A DNA stretch of 64,000 nt from RGIG8773 sp045545795 (lineage in GTDB: Bacteria; Bacillota; Clostridia; Oscillospirales; Ruminococcaceae). The translations under genes were made by a program, and so were the position numbers. The notes below the pieces were generated by a model. The model did no database searches and had not been told where the DNA came from. It saw only the letters and a program-made list of their open reading frames with translations. Where the stretch lies: contig JAZQBN010000103.1 in assembly GCA_045545795.1 (NCBI GenBank), positions 72,863-136,862 on the forward strand, written 5' to 3'. Positions 8,305 to 17,136 of this stretch are shown piece after piece; position 1 is the stretch's first letter, and every line of letters begins with the position of its first letter.

Positions 8305-9402
8305 CTACATTCCTTTAGGTTTCTTTCCGCTCATATCATATACAAACGCCAGAACCTCAGCAACGGCGTGGTAAAACTCATAAGGAATTTCCCTTCCTAT
8401 ATCAACGGACTTGTAAAGTCCTCTTGCCAGCGGAACATTTTCCACAATGTGAATGTTGTGCTCCGCCGCCTTATCTATAATTCTGAAAGCGACCTTGTCT
8501 GCACCCTTTGCAACGACAATTGGTGCACGGTCCTTGTTTTCATCGTATTTAATTGCAACCGCAAAGTGGGTAGGGTTTCTGATGATAACGTCAGCCTCGG
8601 GGACTGCCTGCATCATTCTTGCCATAGCCATCTGCTGCTGCTTCTGTCGGCGTTTACCCTTAATCTGAGGGTCGCCCTCCAGTTGTTTGTATTCCTCCTT
8701 GACCTCCTGCTTGGTCATCATCATATCTTTTTCCCATTTATATTTCTGATACAGGAAATCAACTGCGGCAACCGCCGCAAAAACCGCCGCAAGCTTCATA
8801 CAGATTGCGAAAACGGTATCTGCTATATAAATCAGTCCTGTTATCGGCTCATATTGCAGGAGCCTTGCCATTTCGACAATTCTGCCCTGCACCTCGCTGT
8901 AAACAATTGCACCGAGGATAACAAGCTTTGCAACGGACTTTGCCATCTCAAACATAGCACTGAGAGAAAACATTCTCTTTATGCCGTTGACCGGATTAAG
9001 CTTATCCAGCTTGAACTGAAATGATTTCGTTGAGAAAATAAATCTTGTCTGTATACCTGTTGCGATAATCGGAATAATCATCGAAACCAAAAGAAGCGGA
9101 CCTGCTGACAGTGCAACGGTTTTTGTTATTTCAAGAATAAGCTTTGAGGCAATTTCCATACCGTCAATTCTTGTGCCGTTGTCGTCCATACCGCCGCCCG
9201 AAAGGGAAAGCCAGTATGTCATATCATCAGTAACCGTTCTGTACATAAGCTGAGCGGTAAGTCTCAATGTAAAAAACAGCAACAGCACTGACGCTGCCGA
9301 AACAACGTCCTTGCTTTGCATAACGTTGCCCTCTTTACGCTGCTCCTGCCGTTTATGGGCGGTCGCCTTTTCGGTTTTTTCACCGCCGCTTCCTTCAGCC
9401 AT
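8305..9402 (-). CDS. flhB: Flagellar export switch protein FlhB
   Basis: Membrane export component that switches substrate class after self-cleavage. Four membrane segments are followed by a cytoplasmic domain with the cleavage motif NPTH at residues 276-279 (IIRNPTHFAVAIKY). Full length at 365 residues. The N-terminal EKTEKATAHKRQEQRKEGNV segment is characteristic of the family. It lies between fliR and flhA. Confidence 0.96.
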   Translation of the reverse strand: MAEGSGGEKTEKATAHKRQEQRKEGNVMQSKDVVSAASVLLLFFTLRLTAQLMYRTVTDDMTYWLSLSGGGMDDNGTRIDGMEIASKLILEITKTVALSAGPLLLVSMIIPIIATGIQTRFIFSTKSFQFKLDKLNPVNGIKRMFSLSAMFEMAKSVAKLVILGAIVYSEVQGRIVEMARLLQYEPITGLIYIADTVFAICMKLAAVFAAVAAVDFLYQKYKWEKDMMMTKQEVKEEYKQLEGDPQIKGKRRQKQQQMAMARMMQAVPEADVIIRNPTHFAVAIKYDENKDRAPIVVAKGADKVAFRIIDKAAEHNIHIVENVPLARGLYKSVDIGREIPYEFYHAVAEVLAFVYDMSGKKPKGM

Positions 9403-9428
9403 AAAAATCTCCTTTTAACGTTGTATAT

Positions 9429-10211
9429 TTACGCAGGCATAAGTGTTACAAACTGCCCCAGAACGTCCAGCCAGGTGTCGAGGTAGCCATCCACAAAATC
9501 AGCAAGCGGAATTGCTATCATAAACAGCATCGTAAAGCCAATTGCAACCTTCAGCTGGATATTTACAACCATAATCTGAATTTGCGGCACGGATTTCATC
9601 AGCATACCCATACAGAATTCCAGTATGAACGCTGCTGCGATAATCGGCATTGCAAGCTTTACAACAATTGCCAGAAGCACTGAGAAATACGACACAATGT
9701 TGTATCCCAAATCGGGGTTGAAGCCCTCCCCACCTACGGGAAGCGTATCGAAGCTTATAACAAAAAGCTGTATATACGACATATGTGAGTTTGTTGCGAA
9801 AAAGTAAAGATACATCATAAAGCTGATAACAGAGCCCATAATTGACATCTGGACATTGGTTTCGGGGTCAAAGACCTTTGCCATACCAAGACCCGACTGC
9901 ATATCCATAATTTCTCCCGCAACCTGAATAGTGTTGAAGAACATATTGGTTATAAAGCCGAGGGTAAGCCCGATAAAAATTTCTCTTACCAGCATCATAA
10001 GGTAAATTCCCGCCTGAGTCCCCGAATCAACGGGTTCAGGCTGAACAACCATTATCACAATCATTGTGATAAATATTGAAATTGTAACCCGCACTATTAC
10101 AGGCAGGTTACGTCGGGAAAGAATAGGTGTAAAAGCAAATATAGACAATATCCGCGCAAAAACCAGAATATTGGTTTCAAAGCTGCGGAAAAGCACGATA
10201 AAGTAATCCAA
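9429..10211 (-). CDS. fliR: Flagellar export gate protein FliR
   Basis: Integral membrane subunit of the FliPQR export pore. Six hydrophobic segments, with the conserved EIFIGLTLGFITNMFFNTIQVAGEI core and a D-x-Q-x-G segment (MDMQSGLGMA). 260 residues, normal. It directly follows fliQ, as in most flagellar operons. Confidence 0.94.
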   Translation of the reverse strand: MDYFIVLFRSFETNILVFARILSIFAFTPILSRRNLPVIVRVTISIFITMIVIMVVQPEPVDSGTQAGIYLMMLVREIFIGLTLGFITNMFFNTIQVAGEIMDMQSGLGMAKVFDPETNVQMSIMGSVISFMMYLYFFATNSHMSYIQLFVISFDTLPVGGEGFNPDLGYNIVSYFSVLLAIVVKLAMPIIAAAFILEFCMGMLMKSVPQIQIMVVNIQLKVAIGFTMLFMIAIPLADFVDGYLDTWLDVLGQFVTLMPA

Positions 10212-10231
10212 ATCCTGCTCCTTTCCGCCTG

Positions 10232-10516
10232 CTACATAGCACCTGTCTGACTGCTTATCTGATCGATTATCTCAAAAATGTGATACACGAATTCACTGCA
10301 GCTTGCAGTCATCATCGGTGCAAACAGCAGCAGCAGCAGAACAATCGTCAGTGCTTTCGGCACAAAGGTAAGGGTTTGCTCGTGCACCTGAGTCGCCGCC
10401 TGTAAAATCGCAATCACAAGACCAACCAGCATACTTATCAGCAGCATAGGTCCTGCAATTTTGATTGAAAGGATAAGCGCCTCACGGAATATATCAAGAA
10501 CGAGTTCCTCAGTCAT
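10232..10516 (-). CDS. fliQ: Flagellar export gate protein FliQ
   Basis: Small two-helix membrane protein of the export pore, 94 residues. The helical hairpin GPMLLISMLVGLVIAILQAATQVHEQTLTFVPK is the family core, including the EQTLTFVPK turn. Tightly packed between fliP and fliR. Confidence 0.94.
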   Translation of the reverse strand: MTEELVLDIFREALILSIKIAGPMLLISMLVGLVIAILQAATQVHEQTLTFVPKALTIVLLLLLFAPMMTASCSEFVYHIFEIIDQISSQTGAM

Positions 10517-10530
10517 CTACGCCACCTCCG

Positions 10531-11466
10531 CTAAGTATTGAAGCCCGTAACAAGCGAGCCAACCAGTAGAGTCCAGCCGTCACAGAGAATGAACAGCAGC
10601 AGCTTGAACGGAATGGAAACCGTTGTCGGCGGCAGCATCATCATACCCATTGACATAAGGATTGTCGAAACTATAATATCAATAACAAGGAAAGGAATAT
10701 ACAGCAGGAAGCCGATTTCAAATCCTATTTTGATTTCACTTAAAATAAACGCAGGAACAACCACAACGAAGCTTACTTCCTCAAGGAATTCCTCCTCTGT
10801 TTCAGCCTGAATTTCAGTATTTGTCAGACCGAGGAAAAAGTCCATAGAGTCGTTGCTGGTGTTCTTCAGCATCCACTCCTTCAGAGGCTTTGAAGCCGCC
10901 TGAACCGCCTCAACGGAGGTATACTCTCCGTTCTTGTACGGCACATAAGCAACCTCGTTCATCTCGTTGATAACGGGAGTCATTATAAACAAAGTAAGAA
11001 ACAGTGCCAGACCTATCATAACCTGATTAGGCGGAGTCTGCTGAACACCCATTGCATTTCGCAGCAGCGAAAATGAAATGATAATTCTCGTAAAGCAGGT
11101 AAGCATTACAAGAATTGAAGGTGCAAGCGACAGAATTGTTATAAGAATAACCAGGTCAATAGTTGTGGAGCTTTCGTTGATGTTCAGCTGGTCGAGAAGG
11201 TTCTGCACCTCCTCATCATCTGTAAGCGGCTCCTCATATGGCAGTGCCGTTGTTGTAACCGCTTCTTCTATACCCACAGCCTCAGGCTGAGTCTGTTCTG
11301 TCTGCGGGGCAGTTGTTTCAAGATTTGGTATCGTTGTAACAATCCCCGTAGTTTCAGGCTCCGAAACGGCAAAAGCAGTCACGGAGGAAAGAGAAGCAGC
11401 CATTGCCGCAGCACAGATTATCCCTGCCGATGCTTTGACAAGCCTCTTAAAAATCATTTTTTTCAT
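10531..11466 (-). CDS. fliP: Flagellar export gate protein FliP with long Thr/Glu-rich N-terminal extension
   Basis: Core export-pore protein. The conserved part starts near residue 100 (DLVILITILSLAPSILVMLTCFTRIIISFSLLRNA) and ends with the membrane pair around DIIVSTILMSMGMMMLPP. It is preceded by a signal peptide (about 1-34) and roughly 60 residues rich in Thr, Glu and Pro that would be external after cleavage. The ATG at 11466 has AGAGGA upstream and overlaps fliO by 20 bp; an ATG 24 bp further upstream lacks such a site. 311 residues against about 220-250 in most species, the excess being the extension. Confidence 0.93.
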   Translation of the reverse strand: MKKMIFKRLVKASAGIICAAAMAASLSSVTAFAVSEPETTGIVTTIPNLETTAPQTEQTQPEAVGIEEAVTTTALPYEEPLTDDEEVQNLLDQLNINESSTTIDLVILITILSLAPSILVMLTCFTRIIISFSLLRNAMGVQQTPPNQVMIGLALFLTLFIMTPVINEMNEVAYVPYKNGEYTSVEAVQAASKPLKEWMLKNTSNDSMDFFLGLTNTEIQAETEEEFLEEVSFVVVVPAFILSEIKIGFEIGFLLYIPFLVIDIIVSTILMSMGMMMLPPTTVSIPFKLLLFILCDGWTLLVGSLVTGFNT

Positions 11467-11857
11467 TCCGTCCGTCCTCTTTATTTTCAACGGTTTCAGC
11501 GCTTACCTTATTTTTTTCGGCAAACGCTTTTTTCAGACTTTTCATAAATCCGCTTTCCTCGTCCGCAGGCTCGCTTTCATAAACAGCGATGTCCTCATCG
11601 TCGAGGTCACAGACCTTTGTAACAGCGTTGGGAGTTACCCCGAGAAGCATTTTCTTGCTTCCCACAGTAACAATCATAAGCTGCTTATCCTGTGCAATGC
11701 TTACATACTCAACAATTTTAATCGAGCGGTTATTGTAACCGAAACCGCCCGACATACGATGCTTGTTGAGCCACTTGTATGCGTAAAAGGTCAGAAACAG
11801 CAGACCTATTACGCCAAGCAAGGCACAGATTACAGTAAAAACCTCGCCAATCATCAA
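11447..11857 (-). CDS. fliO: Flagellar biosynthesis protein FliO/FliZ
   Basis: Single-span membrane protein that helps assemble the FliP ring. A membrane helix at 5-29 is followed by the FliO core (IKIVEYVSIAQDKQLMIVTVGSKKMLLGVT) and a charged tail. 136 residues. It abuts cheY with no gap and overlaps fliP. Confidence 0.88.
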   Translation of the reverse strand: MMIGEVFTVICALLGVIGLLFLTFYAYKWLNKHRMSGGFGYNNRSIKIVEYVSIAQDKQLMIVTVGSKKMLLGVTPNAVTKVCDLDDEDIAVYESEPADEESGFMKSLKKAFAEKNKVSAETVENKEDGRNEKNDF

Positions 11858-12220
11858 TTAGCCGAGAACCTTCTGAACTGTCTGAAGAATTCTGTCAGCC
11901 TTGAAAGGCTTAACGATAAAGTCGAGAGCACCAAGCTTGATTGCTTCAACAACCATAGATTCCTGACCCATAGCGGAGCACATTACAATCTTAGCGGAAG
12001 GGTCAGCTGCCTTGATATCACGGAGAGCTTCGATACCTGTCTTGTTAGGCATTGTGATATCCATAATTACCAGGTCAGGCTTTTCTGTTGCATATGTATT
12101 GCAAGCGATTTCGCCGTCAGCTGCCTCAAGAATATTTGTATAACCATTCTTTGTGAGAGCGTCCTTAATCATCATTCTCATAAAAGCCGCATCGTCAACG
12201 AGCATAATCTTCTTATCCAT
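11858..12220 (-). CDS. cheY: Chemotaxis response regulator CheY
   Basis: Single receiver domain of 120 residues. The acid pocket is Asp9-Asp10, the phosphoacceptor Asp54 in LVIMDITMP, Thr/Ser switch Ser82 and conserved Lys104 in VKPF. It lies between fliY and fliO as in Bacillus. Its kinase CheA is not encoded in this window, whereas two likely phosphatases (CheC and FliY) are. Confidence 0.96.
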   Translation of the reverse strand: MDKKIMLVDDAAFMRMMIKDALTKNGYTNILEAADGEIACNTYATEKPDLVIMDITMPNKTGIEALRDIKAADPSAKIVMCSAMGQESMVVEAIKLGALDFIVKPFKADRILQTVQKVLG

Positions 12221-12345
12221 AATAAAACTCCGTTTCTCCGCCGCAGGAATAATATTTTTTGTTTTACTTCGGAAACGTCGGGCGGAGCCGTTTCCTGCTT
12301 GATATTCATCCGAAGCTCTTCACCGTGCTTCGGCTTTTTATTTGC
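12221..12345. repeat. Two hairpins in the fliY-cheY gap
   Basis: This 125-bp gap holds two inverted repeats: GGAAACG/CGTTTCC around 12270-12295 and CCGAAGC/GCTTCGG around 12310-12335. On the coding strand neither is followed by a T-run, so they are more likely RNA-processing or stabilising hairpins than terminators. Confidence 0.5.
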
Positions 12346-13614
12346 TTATTCCTTGCCGCTGAGGGAATCAAGGAACTTTGACTTGATAATTTCCGTAATT
12401 CTTACCGCAAAGTTATCATCAATTACAACAACGTCACCCTTTGCGATAAGGTTGCCGTTTACGATAATATCAACGGGAGCACCTGCCTGACGTTCAAGCT
12501 CGATGATAGTACCCTGAGTAAATTCCAGAATGTCCTTAACCTTCTTGACTGCCGAACCGATTTCAACCGTAACATTCAGCGGAACATTCATCAGCAGCTT
12601 GAGGTTATCGTTCTGCTCCTGAGAAAGTGAGCTGTTCTGATACGACGCAAAGTTCTGCAGCTGAACAGGCTGAACATTTACAGCAGGCTGTATCATCTGC
12701 GGCTGCATCATCGGCATACCCTGCGGCGGGTACATTCCCTGAGGATACATACCATACATTGCAGCCATATTCGGGTCTGCCATAGGCGGCTGACCGTAAG
12801 GCATCTGCGGCATTCCCTGCGGCATCGGCTGAGGTGCAGCCTGAGGAGCAGGAGCCGGTTCTGATGAACCGCCGCTGAGGAGCTTCTCGATTTCTTCCTG
12901 AGAAAGTGTTCCGCCGCCTGAGGACGGTGCAGGCTCCGGTGCAGGTGCAGGTGCAGGTTCAACCTCATCAATGCTGTCCATAATGTTGTTGTAGCCTGCC
13001 ATCATCTTGTCTGCCATATCCTTGGCGAGTTCAATAGTAAGAACGGAAATAAATTCCGAATTGATTACACCATCGATTGTGAGGTCGAATTTTACAGTGC
13101 AGACGTGTTCCTGACCTGTAATATCATACATCTCATTTCTCATATTTGAAGCAGTGTCGCCCTCCTGGACGATTGCCTCAGGTGTAGAGATATCAACAGT
13201 TGTTTCGATGATTTCGGAAAGTGCAGTAGCAGAAGCACCCATCATCTGGTTCATAACCTCGCAGACTGCCGAGATGTTCATCTCATCGAACTGGAAGTCA
13301 TCTGTAACCTCCAGCGGCAGACCCATCAGCTGATTAAGAATAAGCTGAACGTCATTCTGCTTGAGAACCAGCACGTTCTGACCCGAAACGCCCTGCGTAT
13401 ATTTAATTCGTACCATAATCGAAGGCTCAAGCTCAGGAAATGAAAGCTCTTCGGATCTGACAATGCTTACCTGTGGGGTGGTAATCCATACCTTGGCAGA
13501 AAGCATATTTGAAACTGCTGTAGCTGCCGAACCCATGGTTATATTCATTATCTCGCCGATGGCGTCCATCTCTATATCGCCAAAACCTTCGAGAACAAGC
13601 TTCTCATCGCTCAT
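12346..13614 (-). CDS. fliY: Flagellar switch protein FliY (CheC-like + FliN domains)
   Basis: C-ring protein that also hydrolyses CheY-P. Residues 1-210 are CheC-like with both phosphatase motifs intact: Asp17/Glu21/Asn24/Pro47 and Ser115/Glu119/Asn122/Pro145, each with the exact 22-residue spacing. Residues about 340-422 are a FliN domain. Between them is a Pro/Gln/Met-rich linker. The FliM-type CheY-binding motif, normally at the very N-terminus of FliY/FliM, is absent there; instead LSQEEIEKLLSGG occurs inside the linker at 237-249. 422 residues. Confidence 0.94.
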   Translation of the reverse strand: MSDEKLVLEGFGDIEMDAIGEIMNITMGSAATAVSNMLSAKVWITTPQVSIVRSEELSFPELEPSIMVRIKYTQGVSGQNVLVLKQNDVQLILNQLMGLPLEVTDDFQFDEMNISAVCEVMNQMMGASATALSEIIETTVDISTPEAIVQEGDTASNMRNEMYDITGQEHVCTVKFDLTIDGVINSEFISVLTIELAKDMADKMMAGYNNIMDSIDEVEPAPAPAPEPAPSSGGGTLSQEEIEKLLSGGSSEPAPAPQAAPQPMPQGMPQMPYGQPPMADPNMAAMYGMYPQGMYPPQGMPMMQPQMIQPAVNVQPVQLQNFASYQNSSLSQEQNDNLKLLMNVPLNVTVEIGSAVKKVKDILEFTQGTIIELERQAGAPVDIIVNGNLIAKGDVVVIDDNFAVRITEIIKSKFLDSLSGKE

Positions 13615-13664
13615 TAGAGTATCCTTCCTTTCCGTATGCGGAATGTATCACTGTTTCCGCACGG

Positions 13665-14675
13665 TTATTTTCCCAAATCCTTATATATGTTATCAATCTT
13701 GACAGCTTTTTTCTTGTTCTTTATGCCAAGCTTACCGTCAAACCAGAGATTATTCCCGATTTTTACGGTAACATTGCTGTCAATCGGCATACTCAAAGGA
13801 ATTATGTCCCCGACCTGCATCGTAAGAACATCATACAAATCAAGCTTTGTTTCACACAAAACCGTATCAATTCTGAGCTCAGAGTCCTTAATGGCTTCGA
13901 GCAGAGAAACACGTCTTTCCTTTTCTCTCTTAGGGTCAAGCTTCTTGGTTGTTCTTGACCATCTGTCACCGAATTTTGTCATAATCGACTCAAGGTTCAT
14001 AGCAGGAATACAGAACGTCATTGTGTTCTTGACATCCTTGATTTCCATTTCCAGTACAACGAGGATTACAACCTCATCCGGAGAAATGGACTGCATAACT
14101 CTTGCATTTGTTTCAATTGTAGTAATTGAAGGGTTAATGTCTATATATGTACCCCACGGGTCCTTCAGCAGCCCTGCCATCTTATTCAGAACTGTAGAGA
14201 AAAGTCCGATTTCAATTTCGGAGAAATCCCTGTTCTGTTCGGTATAGCCGCCGCTTCCGCCCATAAGACGGTCCATCATTGAATAAGCAATTGGGTTTGA
14301 TACCTGCATAATGCAGTTCGTTTCAAGTACATCGTCATCGGTTATACCCATATTAACCATTGACATCATAACATAGTCAGGCAGCGCATTGTTGAACTCG
14401 TAATAAAGCTGCTCCTCAATCTGGAGCACCTCAACCTTACAGTAAACTCTCATAAGTCCCGTAAGGTACGAGGAAAGCACACGGGAGTAGTTTTCAAAGA
14501 TACCGTCGATAACTTTAAGCTGTTCCTTAGTGAACTTCTTCGGCATCTTGAAGTCATAGGTTTTTACCTTTTGTTCCTTGGACTGTTCCTCTATTTCCTC
14601 AAAAGCTTTTGAACCTTCGGCAGAAAAGCTGTTCAGCAGTGCGTCAATCTGGCTTTGCGACAATACGTCAGCCAT
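13665..14675 (-). CDS. fliM: Flagellar motor switch protein FliM
   Basis: C-ring protein that binds CheY-P. The N-terminal motif LSQSQIDALL is at 5-14; the CheC-like middle domain has GSGGYTEQNRDFSEIE; the C-terminal FliN-like domain is about 250-330. 336 residues, full length. It follows motB by 54 bp, with no fliL between them. Confidence 0.96.
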   Translation of the reverse strand: MADVLSQSQIDALLNSFSAEGSKAFEEIEEQSKEQKVKTYDFKMPKKFTKEQLKVIDGIFENYSRVLSSYLTGLMRVYCKVEVLQIEEQLYYEFNNALPDYVMMSMVNMGITDDDVLETNCIMQVSNPIAYSMMDRLMGGSGGYTEQNRDFSEIEIGLFSTVLNKMAGLLKDPWGTYIDINPSITTIETNARVMQSISPDEVVILVVLEMEIKDVKNTMTFCIPAMNLESIMTKFGDRWSRTTKKLDPKREKERRVSLLEAIKDSELRIDTVLCETKLDLYDVLTMQVGDIIPLSMPIDSNVTVKIGNNLWFDGKLGIKNKKKAVKIDNIYKDLGK

Positions 14676-14729
14676 TTTTTAGCAACCATCCTTTTCACGG
14701 TTTATTCCTCCGCCTTGTCAGCGGTCCGC

Positions 14730-15647
14730 TCAATCAGCGGATAGTACGTCTTCCTTGGAAACGTAAACCCTGTCGGGGTCTGTTCTTACCGGGTCTGCAT
14801 CGGGAATTTCCTCCGCATCGGTATTCGTTTCGGGAACCGTACCGTCAGCATCGGAATACTGAACAAAGTTCGTACCGTATTCCATCTGGAACAGCTCCTG
14901 GATAACCTCGGGGTCTGTAAAGTCAACGTCGTTTCTGATAAATACTATTTCAACTCGTCTGTTCTGACGTCTGCCTTCCTCGGTATCGTTCGTATCAACG
15001 GGACGGTATTTACCGTAGCCTGCCGATGAGAACTTATTAGGCTCGCACGCGTCAAGACTGAGCATATAGTTGATAACGGAGTTTGCACGTCCTGCCGACA
15101 AGCTCCACTCATTCGCATCGGAATTCGCAGCACCTGCGGTATGACCGCTTACCTTGATTGCGTGAATTCTTTCGTTCACGCTTCTGATACCATCGGAAAT
15201 GATATCAAGAATATATTTACCTTCGTCAAGGAGAACATCGCTGTCGCCTGCGAAGAAAACATTGTCTCTGAATCGCATATAAACGCCCGTGCTGGACATT
15301 TCAACGCTTACGCTTTCCTGAAGATTGTTTGTAACAACAACCTCCTTGAGATAGAGATAGAAATCTTCAAAATCGACGATTTCTTCATATTCCTCAACTT
15401 CGGGAACCGTGTTGTCATAAATAGCGGTGGGGTCATTTTCAGGATCAGGTTCACGAGTAACATGTACGGATTCATCTACCATCTCAACCTTTGAAAGAGC
15501 AGTAGCAATATACTGCCATTTACTTGAATCCATTGATGACATTGAATAAAGCAGAACAAAGAATGTAAGAACCAGTGTAATCATATCACCATAGGTATCC
15601 ATCCAGCTGGCGCCTTCTTCTTCCTGTGCCGGTCTTCTTTTAGCCAA
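14730..15647 (-). CDS. motB: Flagellar stator protein MotB
   Basis: Anchors the stator to peptidoglycan. An N-terminal membrane helix with the proton-accepting Asp21 (WMDTYGDMITLVLTFFVLL) is followed by an OmpA-type domain (VSGHTAG, SAGRANSVINYML, GRRQNRRVEIVF). The TTG at 15647 is chosen because AAAGGGGG lies 8 bases upstream; an in-frame ATG 48 bp further upstream has no such site and adds an unlikely Cys-rich leader. 305 residues. Confidence 0.93.
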   Translation of the reverse strand: MAKRRPAQEEEGASWMDTYGDMITLVLTFFVLLYSMSSMDSSKWQYIATALSKVEMVDESVHVTREPDPENDPTAIYDNTVPEVEEYEEIVDFEDFYLYLKEVVVTNNLQESVSVEMSSTGVYMRFRDNVFFAGDSDVLLDEGKYILDIISDGIRSVNERIHAIKVSGHTAGAANSDANEWSLSAGRANSVINYMLSLDACEPNKFSSAGYGKYRPVDTNDTEEGRRQNRRVEIVFIRNDVDFTDPEVIQELFQMEYGTNFVQYSDADGTVPETNTDAEEIPDADPVRTDPDRVYVSKEDVLSAD

Positions 15648-15842
15648 AGCCTGTTCCCCCTTTCGCAAAAACATACAAACGCAATTATACTGCACCTGAG
15701 TATAATTTTTGATTATACTATTATACCATACTTTTGAACAAATTTAAAGCATATTTCCGAAAAAAATTCACTTTTTAGCCACGGAATTTTCCGCCATATT
15801 TTAGGCACTTTGCACATTTTCGCCCAAATTATTCCGCAAGGT
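15648..15842 (-). other. motA-motB gap with possible internal promoter
   Basis: The 195-bp gap is AT-rich and contains TATAAT (15720-15725 on the minus strand) with TTTAAA 17 bp upstream, plus a small CGGAA/TTCCG hairpin near motA. It could be a secondary promoter for motB and downstream genes; the -35 match is poor. Confidence 0.3.
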
Positions 15843-16637
15843 TTATTCACCCTCACTTGACTGCTGCTTCTTTGGCTTGTGTGTACCCGGGAGCATCATA
15901 CGGAGCTTTTCCTCAACGTAACGTGGGTTAGCACCTGAAATGATAGCAAGTGTACCCTCCTCGATAATCTGGAGACAGAGGACTTCCTGATTGTGGTTAT
16001 ATTTACAAAGGTTACCGATTGGAGTAAAGATAAGGTGGGCAAGGATACAACCATAGAAAGTTGTTACAAGCGCCGTAGACATACCTTGACCGAGAGTTGC
16101 CGCAGAGTTAGGGTCACTCGGGTCAAGACCCGCAAGCATATTGATAAGACCGATAAGAGTACCTATCATACCGAGGGCAGGAGCGATACCCGAAGCCTTT
16201 GACCAAAGGGCATAGTTGTTTTCGTGACGTTCACAGATGAAGTTGATGGAGTCGTCAAGCATACTCTGAACCTTATCGGAGTCGTTAGCATCAACGATAA
16301 GCATAAGTGCTGATTTCATAAATGGGTCGGGACAAGCATTTGCTGACTCTTCAAGAGCAAGGATACCCTTCATACGGGCAGTCTTACAGTAGTCAACCAT
16401 TTCGTTTATGTACTTGTCAGGGTCATACTTCTTGGGCAAAAATGCGATTTTAAGCATTTTCGGCACCTTGGTAAGAACGGAAAGCGGGAAATTGAAAACA
16501 ACCGCACCGATTGTACCGCCCACTACGATAGCAACAGACGGAGGGTCCCAAAATCCTGCAATATCACCGCCTGTCATAATGCCCCAGATTATAAGCCCGA
16601 CAGCGAGCAGAAATCCGATAATACCCGAAATATTCAT
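15843..16637 (-). CDS. motA: Flagellar stator protein MotA
   Basis: Proton-channel stator subunit with four membrane helices. The cytoplasmic loop contains the charged region around RMKGILALEESANACPDPFMKSAL, and the C-terminal helices carry SGIAPALGMIGTLIGLINMLAGL and TALVTTFYGCILAHLIFTPIGN. 264 residues, normal. It lies between flbD and motB. Confidence 0.96.
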   Translation of the reverse strand: MNISGIIGFLLAVGLIIWGIMTGGDIAGFWDPPSVAIVVGGTIGAVVFNFPLSVLTKVPKMLKIAFLPKKYDPDKYINEMVDYCKTARMKGILALEESANACPDPFMKSALMLIVDANDSDKVQSMLDDSINFICERHENNYALWSKASGIAPALGMIGTLIGLINMLAGLDPSDPNSAATLGQGMSTALVTTFYGCILAHLIFTPIGNLCKYNHNQEVLCLQIIEEGTLAIISGANPRYVEEKLRMMLPGTHKPKKQQSSEGE

Positions 16638-16700
16638 AATAAAACGTCCTCCAAAAATTTATTTTAGGCGATGTTAAACCAACATTCCGCCGTAATTTCC

Positions 16701-16892
16701 TTATTTATTGTTAGGAAAGCTTTCACGTCTGAACTCAGCAGACTTATCAATGATTTCCTGAATGGTTTCCTTTACAAGATATCTGTGACCGTTCTGCATA
16801 GTCACAACCGTATCGGGAGTTTCCTCAGCGATTTCGATGTAGTTTTCGTTTACAAGAAGAATAGTACCGTTAATTCGTGTAAGCTGTATCAT
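16701..16892 (-). CDS. flbD: FlbD/SwrD family flagellar protein
   Basis: 63-residue protein starting MIQLTRINGTILLVNENYIE, the FlbD family signature. In Bacillus the homologue SwrD raises stator power and lies next to stator genes, as here. The ATG at 16892 has AAAGGAG 7 bases upstream; a TTG two codons earlier is rejected. Confidence 0.88.
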   Translation of the reverse strand: MIQLTRINGTILLVNENYIEIAEETPDTVVTMQNGHRYLVKETIQEIIDKSAEFRRESFPNNK

Positions 16893-16948
16893 AAGCAAAC
16901 TCCTTTATGTAATATTTGTTGACGATTATACATTTCGTATTATATCAT

Positions 16949-16984
16949 CGGTACTGCGGAATGTATTTCACACTCCGCAGACCG
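16949..16984. repeat. Stem-loop in the flgE-flbD gap
   Basis: Inverted repeat CGGT-A-CTGCGGA / TCCGCAG-ACCG with one bulged base, inside the 244-bp gap between flgE and flbD. No T-run follows on either strand, so an RNA-processing hairpin is more likely than a terminator. The remainder of the gap shows no clear feature. Confidence 0.5.
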
Positions 16985-17136
16985 TATGAAATTCTAAGGG
17001 TTATTCTGCCGCCCGCCAAAGCGCAGAATTATAAAAGGGATTTTATGATTTTATCTCTGTATGGGCAACACTGTTTTCGGGTTATATTGCCCTGTAGTCC
17101 ATAGCGCCAACTATGAATACATTACAAAGCTGTCAA

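Noticed and set aside
11435..12490. 351-codon plus-strand frame across fliP, fliO, cheY and fliY
   Set aside because: Antisense to four recognisable flagellar genes and rich in Cys/Asn/Leu as expected of a mirror frame.
16949..16984. Rho-independent terminator between flgE and flbD
   Set aside because: The stem is good but no T-run follows on either strand, and downstream stator genes need the transcript.
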